A stretch of 11,585 nucleotides of DNA from Candidatus Acidianus copahuensis (GTDB lineage: Archaea; Thermoproteota; Thermoprotei_A; Sulfolobales; Sulfolobaceae): positions 1 to 11,585 of the forward strand of contig NZ_JFZT01000031.1 of assembly GCF_000632495.1 (NCBI RefSeq). Direction: 5' to 3'. The first letter of the stretch is position 1. Every line of letters begins with the position of its first letter. Both the position numbers and the translations under genes were made by a program. This document shows, piece by piece, positions 6,463 through 11,585 of the stretch. The notes under the pieces are model-generated. The model was given only the letters and a program-made list of their open reading frames with translations, was not told the origin of the DNA and ran no database searches.

Positions 6463-7749
6463 TCATTTTAAACAATATGATATACTTACTTTGAAGTCCT
6501 TTTCCGTCTTTAACGTTATACTCCCTCTTTGTCCTCTTAATACAATTTTATAATACCTACCTAACATCATTAATGCCCTAAAGAGGGACAAGTAACCGTT
6601 TCCCCTTACTTTGTAATTACCTTTTGACGGTACTACTACGTTCTTTTTATTCTGTATAAAAGAGCTTAGCTTTTTGTCAAAAGTAATAAGTGCTGTATAA
6701 TCTGAAATGATAGTCGGTATATTTTCAACGTATTTGGCAATCTCTACGTCACACGTATTTTTACCGCTCATTCCATTCATTTTTTCTTTTACATAGTTTT
6801 TAGGAAGCCCACCAGGTATTTGAGTTGACGATACACTAACTAAACCTTTTAGTCTTTTTAAGTTATGCCAAGCAAAACATCCCTCATCCTTACTTTCCTC
6901 CAGGCATTTATAACTCAACTCTGACTGAACGCAGTCAAGGACAAGAAATACAGAATTATTTAAATTCAGTATTTCTGAAGGTACATTATAAAACGTATTA
7001 GTGTCTAAAATTATGAAGTTCTTATCTAATTTAACATTATACATGTTTAAACCAGACAGCGAACTTATTGACTCTAAATTGAAGCCTGTTGGACTGTATT
7101 GAGGTGTTACTTTTTTGAGTTTATTTAAGAGTTCTTCCGTAAAACTTAGGGCTTTTTCGTCTGACGATAAGTCTACTCTCTCTACAACGTCACCTACGTA
7201 AACACCTAAATTGTAGTCTTCTTCTGTAGTAATTAAATTAAAGTAATAAGAAAAGTAATTCACATCAAACATCTCTAAGTCTAAGTTTTCAATACACTTT
7301 ATCTGCGAATATTTATCCCCTATATTGCCGTATGTTTTAAATGACTGCAGAGGTCTTGGGACGTAAGGGTAGTGGAAAGCGAATACTCCAGGACCTTCTA
7401 GATAAGTAATTGGTATTCCTTTCTTAGTAGAAAATATAGTGAATGAAGAAGCAAGAGCTTTAGTACCACCTGTAAGGTCAACTAACTTCACGCTATTTTT
7501 AAGTCTTTCCTCCAATTTCTTAACGTTGCCAGCAATGTCTGAAGGACTCAAGTCGTTTATGACTTCCTTTATGTCAATATCGGCAAATTTTCCCAATTCG
7601 TTTGAGTCTGGTAAAGCTGAACTTGATGTACCTGCTATTATAAACGATTTTATACTAAACTTTTCATATATTCTGAGTATTGAGGAAATTGCTTGATCAT
7701 TACTTGTGCCTACAGAGATCAAGGCTACAGGTTCGCTCAATTTTCCCAC
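6463..7749 (-). CDS. CARF-PIN fusion: putative cyclic-oligoadenylate-activated RNase
   Basis: A 428-aa two-domain protein. The N-terminal part (about 6-130) has the Rossmann-like CARF features: first strand VALISVGTSNDQAI (8-21) and the signature VDLTGGTKALA (90-100) followed by IPITYLEGPG, as in Card1/Csx1-type sensors of cyclic oligoadenylate made by type III Cas10. A middle region (about 140-240) is unassigned. From 243 a PIN nuclease domain follows: NFIILDTNTF (D249), VFLVLDCVQSEL (E277), CDVEIAKYV (D334, E336) and ALITFDKKLSSFI (D358), so the acidic site appears complete. The last 50 residues are basic. The start is GTG 7749; no ATG/GTG/TTG lies upstream in frame nearby, and a TATA-like element about 26 nt upstream suggests a leaderless transcript. 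CARF-PIN fusions are known as CRISPR ancillary proteins, but no cas10 is visible here. The alternative is a CARF-like regulator without RNase activity. Confidence 0.75.
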   Translation of the reverse strand: MGKLSEPVALISVGTSNDQAISSILRIYEKFSIKSFIIAGTSSSALPDSNELGKFADIDIKEVINDLSPSDIAGNVKKLEERLKNSVKLVDLTGGTKALASSFTIFSTKKGIPITYLEGPGVFAFHYPYVPRPLQSFKTYGNIGDKYSQIKCIENLDLEMFDVNYFSYYFNLITTEEDYNLGVYVGDVVERVDLSSDEKALSFTEELLNKLKKVTPQYSPTGFNLESISSLSGLNMYNVKLDKNFIILDTNTFYNVPSEILNLNNSVFLVLDCVQSELSYKCLEESKDEGCFAWHNLKRLKGLVSVSSTQIPGGLPKNYVKEKMNGMSGKNTCDVEIAKYVENIPTIISDYTALITFDKKLSSFIQNKKNVVVPSKGNYKVRGNGYLSLFRALMMLGRYYKIVLRGQRGSITLKTEKDFKVSISYCLK

Positions 7750-7771
7750 ATCAAAAAACTGGATTATCCTA

Positions 7772-7806
7772 CTTAAAAATGTTGCAAATTTTGTTTTCTA
7801 TAAAAG
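7772..7806 (-). promoter_or_regulatory. CARF-PIN promoter, two TATA-like elements
   Basis: On the minus strand TTTTTAAG (7772-7779) is centred about 26 nt before GTG 7749, fitting a leaderless start. A stronger-looking TTTTATAG lies further upstream (about 7798-7806) and would give a leader of about 28 nt. The sequence does not decide which is used. Confidence 0.45.
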
Positions 7807-7897
7807 ATCCAATAAGGATTTAATATCAATTTAGAGTATAAGTTAATTTTATTTTTAGTTACTTTATAGATTCAATTTTCTATGTTATTACAAAGCT

Positions 7898-7921
7898 GGT
7901 AAAGTTTCTTTTAGTTGTTAC
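7898..7921 (-). repeat. Solitary degenerate CRISPR repeat
   Basis: This 24-mer matches the array repeat at 19 of 24 positions in the same orientation, with a 10-nt identical core AGTTTCTTTT. Mismatches are at positions 2, 4, 5, 16 and 20. Its end GTTGTTAC is the same as in the degenerate repeat at 4981-5004. It lies about 2.8 kb from the array, in the control region between the divergent CARF-PIN and ATPase genes. It is either a relic of a lost array or a repurposed site. Its T-rich composition leaves some chance of coincidence. Confidence 0.5.
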
Positions 7922-7961
7922 AGGCCAAACGCAATAGCCCAAATAGGATTGTCTCTAGCGT

Positions 7962-8016
7962 TTTCACTAGTGAAATTTATAAATTCTGGGGTAGAAGCTA
8001 TATTCTGGGGTAGAAG
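7962..8016 (+). promoter_or_regulatory. ATPase promoter with palindrome and tandem repeat
   Basis: A perfect 14-bp palindrome TTTCACTAGTGAAA (7962-7975) abuts the TATA box TTTATAAA (7976-7983). Two exact 15-bp direct repeats ATTCTGGGGTAGAAG follow at 7983-7997 and 8002-8016 (period 19 bp), the second ending right before the TTG start. The predicted transcription start is near 8005, inside the second repeat. The palindrome covers the BRE position, so it could be a repressor or activator site. G-rich repeats in such AT-rich DNA are unusual. Confidence 0.6.
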
Positions 8017-9051
8017 TTGTTATTTGACGAGAGACCTAAGGACAGTAAGAAGGACTTATTCGACAGGGAAAATGAATTAAGCGAAATACTAAAATCAATA
8101 AAAGAAAGCAGACCATTAATCTTAATTCTAGGTATAAGGAGGATAGGGAAAACGTCATTGCTTAATGTTGCATTAAAAGAAAGTAAAGTAAACTACATAT
8201 TGGTAGACCTTAGGTCTTTAGATAGAAACTATTCTAGGGGCGAGTTATATAACGCACTAGCTAAAGGATTGTCGTTAAACAAAAGGGTCTTAGAATTCCT
8301 TAAGGGATTAAGAGGAGTGAAAATAATTGGAAATGAAGTTGAGTTGAGGTGGAAAGGGAGGGACTCCTTAAGCATTCCAGAACTCCTAGATAGGCTAAAT
8401 GATAATAGGACAATAATAGCGCTTGATGAGGCACAGAAGCTTAGGGGTCCTCTTTCTAATGAGATTAAAGAGGCTATAGCACACGCTTACGACTATGATA
8501 GAAATCTAACTTTTTTATTAACCGGATCTGAAGTAGGGTTACTTTATAACTTTCTAGGTATTGAAGACCCTTCCTCTCCCCTTTATGGGAGGTATAGTGT
8601 AGAGGTAAAGCTCGAAAGGTTTACTAAGGAAAAGAGTATTGAATTTTTGGAAAAAGGTTTTGATGAGATAGGGATTAGTGTAAGCGAAGAAGTACTTGAA
8701 GAAGCTTACGAGAAATTCGACGGGATAGTTGGCTGGCTTACCTTTTTTGGTAATGAATATTATAGAGAAAGAGACTTCAAGAGAGTGCTTAAAATAGCTG
8801 TGAGCTTAGCTTCTGATGAAATTAAGAACCTTGAGAAAATATCCAAAAGGTATATAACTGTTTTAAAGTGCATAGCTCAAGGAAATGACAATTGGTCTAA
8901 AGTAAAGAGCTGTGTTGAAAAAATAGAGGGATCCTCAATTTCCTCTAGCATCTTAAGTAACGTTATAAATAATTTAAAAGAGATGGGCATAATAGAGAAT
9001 TATCAGTTTTTAGACCCAATATATAAATTAGCAATTTCTGGCTTTGAGTAA
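8017..9051 (+). CDS. Archaeal AAA/STAND-like ATPase
   Basis: A 344-aa protein of the archaeal ATPase family (Pfam ATPase_2-like). The N-terminus MLFDERPK...DLFDRENEL is a family hallmark and supports the TTG start at 8017; an in-frame TAG at 8011-8013 excludes a longer protein. Walker A is GIRRIGKTSLL (39-49; K45, T46), Walker B TIIALDEAQ (132-140; D137, E138), the sensor-like LLTGSE is at 167-172 and YGRYSVEVKLERF (190-202) carries the likely arginine finger R192. The C-terminal 65 residues look like a winged helix ending in the typical DPIYK. Cellular role is unknown; such ATPases are abundant in Sulfolobales and often sit in variable or defence regions. It is divergent from CARF-PIN across a 267-bp control region. 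Base composition shows nothing unusual. Confidence 0.85.
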   Translation: MLFDERPKDSKKDLFDRENELSEILKSIKESRPLILILGIRRIGKTSLLNVALKESKVNYILVDLRSLDRNYSRGELYNALAKGLSLNKRVLEFLKGLRGVKIIGNEVELRWKGRDSLSIPELLDRLNDNRTIIALDEAQKLRGPLSNEIKEAIAHAYDYDRNLTFLLTGSEVGLLYNFLGIEDPSSPLYGRYSVEVKLERFTKEKSIEFLEKGFDEIGISVSEEVLEEAYEKFDGIVGWLTFFGNEYYRERDFKRVLKIAVSLASDEIKNLEKISKRYITVLKCIAQGNDNWSKVKSCVEKIEGSSISSSILSNVINNLKEMGIIENYQFLDPIYKLAISGFE

Positions 9052-9053
9052 AA

Positions 9054-9060
9054 GCTTTTT
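9054..9060 (+). terminator. T-run terminator after the ATPase
   Basis: GCTTTTT follows two bases after the ATPase stop codon and is a likely archaeal termination signal. Confidence 0.4.
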
Positions 9061-9062
9061 AA

Positions 9063-9131
9063 ACATCTCTATAATGCTTATTTGAACTAGAACACACATT
9101 CTAGACATCAATACATGTAATACAGAGATGT
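9063..9131. repeat. Nested inverted repeats between ATPase and vapB relic
   Basis: ACATCTCT (9063-9070) is the exact reverse complement of AGAGATGT (9124-9131). Between them CTAGAA (9087-9092) and TTCTAG (9099-9104) form a 6-bp stem around a 6-nt loop. They could be a hairpin in the ATPase 3' transcript or an operator of the decayed vapBC locus. Significance is uncertain because the stems are short. Confidence 0.3.
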
Positions 9132-9136
9132 AAAGT

Positions 9137-9144
9137 TTTTTATT
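9137..9144 (+). promoter_or_regulatory. TATA box of the vapB pseudogene
   Basis: TTTTTATT is centred about 25 nt before ATG 9165. This is the spacing for a leaderless transcript and supports 9165 as the ancestral start. Confidence 0.5.
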
Positions 9145-9164
9145 TACAACCACCATCTTAATTT

Positions 9165-9422
9165 ATGGCAATTATAACTGTTAGAATAGATGATGAGTTG
9201 AAGTAGGAGATGGATAAGTTGAGTTACATAAACTGGAGTGAGGTAATTAGACAGAGTATCATAAAAACCATAGAGGAAGAAAGAAGGAAAAGAATAGAGA
9301 AGAAGGACTTCAAAAGAATAAGGGAAGCTTCTATGATGGCTGAGGAAATATCTGAGGCAGTTGGGGGTAGTAAGTCTGAGGAGGTAATAAGAGAATGGAG
9401 GGATAAGAACTGGGAGTTATAG
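9165..9422 (+). pseudogene. vapB: vapB antitoxin (ribbon-helix-helix) with internal stop codon
   Basis: From ATG 9165 the frame reads MAIITVRIDDELK, then TAG at 9204-9206, then EMDKLSYINWSEVIRQSIIK and onward to the proper end REWRDKNWEL at 9422. Conceptually this is an 85-codon CopG/RHH VapB: the DNA-binding strand and first helix start are before the stop, the second helix and toxin-binding tail after it. A sense codon (for example AAG or GAG) turned into TAG is the simplest explanation. Re-initiation at ATG 9210 would give 70 residues lacking the DNA-contacting strand but keeping the toxin-binding part. The toxin gene behind it is also broken, so the locus is probably dead. Confidence 0.8.
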
Positions 9423-9487
9423 ACGCATCAGTAGTTGTAAAATGGTTTGCTAAGGAAAACTACTCAACAGAGTCCAAAATAAGATGA
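9410..9487 (+). pseudogene. vapC: vapC remnant, N-terminal 25 codons
   Basis: Overlapping the end of the vapB relic in another frame, the sequence reads GVIDASVVVKWFAKENYSTE then SKIR and stops at TGA 9485-9487. This is the characteristic start of a VapC PIN domain, with the first catalytic Asp in VIDASVVVKWF. No ATG/GTG/TTG is in place; the only candidate start is CTG 9410. Downstream FVKQ may be the shifted continuation of an original RDDFVK, after which nothing recognisable remains. The E and D residues of the catalytic site are lost, so no active toxin can be made. Confidence 0.75.
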
Positions 9488-9881
9488 TTTGTAAAACAAA
9501 CCAAAAGTTCTTTAGAATTGTTCGCTAAGGTAATGTCAAGGTTCATGTGCATTATAACCTTTAATTTCTCTTTTTTCCTTATGAGGGATAGCTAATCCTT
9601 TAAAACGCCTTTAATTCATGAAAGCGATTATTGGCTTTTTGTACAGTTTAAGAGTAAAATTGTTGAGTCCTTGTTTCGTTTCATCAGTTATGGGTAACTT
9701 TGTTACTTTGTTAAAACTGAACGCTATTGTGGACGCAGGTTAACAATTAAAAGTAGTTTATAAATTCGCGACAATTCATCCCTCCTATGAAGAGGATATT
9801 CTTCACATTACTCATAAAATACAAGTTTGTGTGACGATTATAGTCTTGAAAAATATTAAATTAAAGAATTGACGACCTCAT
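9488..9881. other. Non-coding / relic DNA after the dead vapBC locus
   Basis: About 390 bp without a supported gene. A 41-codon frame at 9618-9743 (starting MKAIIGFLYSLRVK) has no recognisable family and no clear TATA box at the right distance. The stretch may contain eroded toxin or mobile-element DNA, but nothing identifiable was seen. Confidence 0.5.
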
Positions 9882-11075
9882 TTATGATATCTCATCTAAA
9901 GGTTTCCCGTTAGTCTTACTCCTCATTATAAAGAGAAAAGCAGAGGATGATATAGCAAAAGCGGACATACTTATAACTCCTAAGTAAGGAGAAAAGCTAT
10001 ACGCTACTACGGAAATGATTGGGCCTACCGCACCACCTAAATGACCTATTCCATCTGCTATACCAAATCCTAAAGATCTTATTTCGGTCCCTATTACTTC
10101 AGCTGTGTAGGAATACATAGGTGGAAACTTCATACCTTGAGTCAACATAATGAGGAAACCAATAACCAAAAAGGAAGAACCTGATAGGAAGAACCAAGGT
10201 ATCATCAATAGTCCAGAAAGAAAATTAGTAAGTATTGAAGCTGTCTTTCTCTCCACTTTATCATTTAAGGCAGAACCTATAAGAACTCCTAATGGATCCC
10301 CATAAAGTATATAGCTAAAATATAAGGAGGACTCTCCGTTCATTTTTAAAGATATCAAGGAAAATATTACACTTGAGAAGAGAGCATAACCTGCAGCGTA
10401 GCTTAGAAACCAAACTAAGACGAAAATTCCAGTCCTCCTCAAATCTTCTATAATCTTTCTAGATCCTATTCCCTCTATCCACGCTTTTGATTCAGGTAAA
10501 TTTAACCTCATGAAGATTGCTATCCCTCCTAACAAAATTCCTGGAAGGAATAGGAGCCTCCATTCAGTCCCTAAAAATAAGGCTATCGGTGCGACTAGTA
10601 AAGTCATGGAGAATCCAAAGAGACTTGTAAAGCCTATGTATTTTCCTCTTGATTTTGGGGGCGATGTTTCTGTTAAATACGAGATAGAGGAGAGAGCTTC
10701 TCCTTCAATTCCTAACCCAATAATCAACTCAGAAATAACTAACTGGATAAGAGTCAATGATGTTATGCCAATCAAAGATCCTAATGCAATTAACATTGAG
10801 GACAAAATAACTCCTTTCTTTCTGCCTAGTCTAGTTGTTAAGAAACCATTAACCAAACCTCCAACAGAGTAGCCAACCATCTCTGCCACAAGGACTAAGT
10901 TTGATAATATACTTGCATTACTTAATCCAAAGAATTGAGAGGAATAATTTATGATGTAAGGCACATTAAATATGTCAAAAAAGGTTAGGGAGTAGCCTAT
11001 AGCTATCGCGAGAAGATTTCCCTTAGATATATATTGACTCATATCTTTTTTGTCATATCTAAATCTTTTAAGCAT
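9882..11075 (-). CDS. MFS transporter, sugar/metabolite:H+ symporter type
   Basis: A 12-helix MFS protein of the cytoplasmic membrane, 397 aa from ATG 11075. Signatures are the SP/PcaK-like kind: motif A GFLTTRLGRKKG (77-88), GLGIEGEALSS in helix 4, the loop LTETSPPKSRGKYIG (134-148) and PESKAWIEG (194-202) before the central loop. The second half has a weaker loop motif NDKVERKTASI. The frame stays open to 11192, but those 39 extra residues are not membrane-like, and a TATA-like element (11089-11100) lies within them, so ATG 11075 (MLKRFRYDKKD) or ATG 11042 (MSQYISKG) is the likely start. Substrate is unknown; sugars, aromatic acids and other organic acids are all handled by relatives. It has no operon partner in the window. 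Confidence 0.82.
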   Translation of the reverse strand: MLKRFRYDKKDMSQYISKGNLLAIAIGYSLTFFDIFNVPYIINYSSQFFGLSNASILSNLVLVAEMVGYSVGGLVNGFLTTRLGRKKGVILSSMLIALGSLIGITSLTLIQLVISELIIGLGIEGEALSSISYLTETSPPKSRGKYIGFTSLFGFSMTLLVAPIALFLGTEWRLLFLPGILLGGIAIFMRLNLPESKAWIEGIGSRKIIEDLRRTGIFVLVWFLSYAAGYALFSSVIFSLISLKMNGESSLYFSYILYGDPLGVLIGSALNDKVERKTASILTNFLSGLLMIPWFFLSGSSFLVIGFLIMLTQGMKFPPMYSYTAEVIGTEIRSLGFGIADGIGHLGGAVGPIISVVAYSFSPYLGVISMSAFAISSSAFLFIMRSKTNGKPLDEIS

Positions 11076-11088
11076 TTCTCTTTTTCTG

Positions 11089-11100
11089 AATATAAATAAA
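11089..11100 (-). promoter_or_regulatory. TATA-like element of the right-hand MFS gene
   Basis: The minus strand reads TTTATTTATATT here. The outer TTTATTTA is about 22 nt from ATG 11075, slightly short for a leaderless start; the inner TTTATATT would place the start near 11067 and favour ATG 11042. Confidence 0.4.
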
Positions 11101-11192
11101 TTTAGTCTGTCGGTTAGGATGAGAGATAACTTAGATGTTGTAGGATACAGATTCGTTAAAGATTTTATAATTAAAAAATTAATATTGATCAA

Positions 11193-11585
11193 AGATATAT
11201 GTGAATAATTTAAATAGAATTAAGGGAGAAGATATACCTGTAGATTATACTTTCTTTACATCTCAGAATGGGTTTAATTCATTTAGTATGTTATTAAGTA
11301 ATTAACTTCTTCTTAGGCGATGTTAATCTCTGCATAATCTAACGATTTATCATAATTTTGCGACACAGTGAATTCACTCTCCAAAAAGGGGGACATATTG
11401 AGAAATTTTGAGGTGTAGCATAATTTAACCGGTTTATAGACTTTTAGTAACAACAAAACTTAAGGTACCATCAAATGCTTTTGAGTCGAATTCTCATGAA
11501 GTGGTAGTTATTCGGGTTTATCTTTTGGGTTAAGGAGGACAGAGATCCACCACGAGTATAGTAATAAATTGTCCTTTCAAAACAT
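11193..11585. other. Non-coding right end
   Basis: About 390 bp with no convincing gene on either strand. A perfect 12-bp palindrome AGTGAATTCACT lies at 11367-11378. A minus-strand piece near 11500-11585 reads partly protein-like but with stops. Nothing else was recognised. Confidence 0.5.

Noticed and set aside
7869..7891. Second repeat-like sequence ending GTTATTAC
   Set aside because: Matches the CRISPR repeat only with a gap and lies 6 nt from the better copy, too close for a repeat-spacer unit; mentioned only as support for the 7898-7921 finding.
9673..9700. GTTTCGTTTCATCAGTTAT resembling the CRISPR repeat
   Set aside because: Needs two gaps to align and diverges at the GTTATTAC end; AT-rich chance similarity is likely.
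9618..9743. 41-codon open frame on the plus strand
   Set aside because: No family resemblance, no placed promoter or ribosome binding site, and it lies in relic DNA.
10510..10872. 120-codon open frame antisense to the right MFS gene
   Set aside because: Mirror of a well-supported membrane protein; the composition is that of an antisense shadow. The same holds for plus-strand frames at 626-892, 1046-1336 and 7439-7696.
11367..11378. AGTGAATTCACT palindrome in the right end
   Set aside because: Perfect but isolated, not tied to a promoter or gene that can be identified.

Overview
The window looks like chromosomal DNA of a thermoacidophilic crenarchaeon of the order Sulfolobales. The evidence is AT-rich DNA, TATA boxes placed about 25 nt before start codons (leaderless transcripts), GTG and TTG starts, T-run terminators, VapBC pairs, and a 24-nt CRISPR repeat closely resembling Sulfolobus-type repeats I remember. 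The species cannot be named from sequence alone. No rRNA, tRNA or intact insertion sequence was seen.

Left part (1-4972) is metabolic. It holds the C-terminal end of an APC-type permease (+), a Zn-dependent M20 hydantoinase/carbamoylase-type amidohydrolase (-), an MFS transporter with a FLVCR-like signature (-), a 560-bp non-coding gap, and a cyclic amidohydrolase of the dihydropyrimidinase/D-hydantoinase family (+). The two hydrolases catalyse consecutive steps: ring opening of a hydantoin or dihydropyrimidine, then hydrolysis of the N-carbamoyl product to amino acid, CO2 and ammonia. With two transporters this reads as a cyclic-ureide scavenging cluster.

Middle part (4981-9487) is defence-like and mosaic. 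A three-repeat CRISPR mini-array starts 8 bp after the hydantoinase stop and is inferred to be transcribed leftwards. It is followed by an intact vapBC pair (-), a decayed gene for a surface protein with a C-terminal membrane anchor (+), and a CARF-PIN fusion (-), which is a candidate cyclic-oligoadenylate-activated RNase of type III CRISPR immunity. A divergent archaeal AAA/STAND-like ATPase (+) follows, then a second vapBC locus inactivated by a nonsense codon in vapB and loss of most of vapC. The intergenic region between CARF-PIN and the ATPase contains a degenerate copy of the CRISPR repeat, a perfect 14-bp palindrome abutting a TATA box, and a 15-bp tandem direct repeat. No cas genes are in the window, so interference and crRNA processing would have to come from elsewhere in the genome.

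Right part (9488-11585) has about 390 bp of non-coding or relic DNA, a sugar/metabolite-type MFS transporter (-), and a final non-coding stretch.

The most interesting element is the CARF-PIN gene and its surroundings: an orphan mini-array, toxin-antitoxin genes and an ATPase whose shared control region carries a CRISPR-repeat relic. Whether these work together is inference; the individual domain and repeat calls rest on visible motifs.
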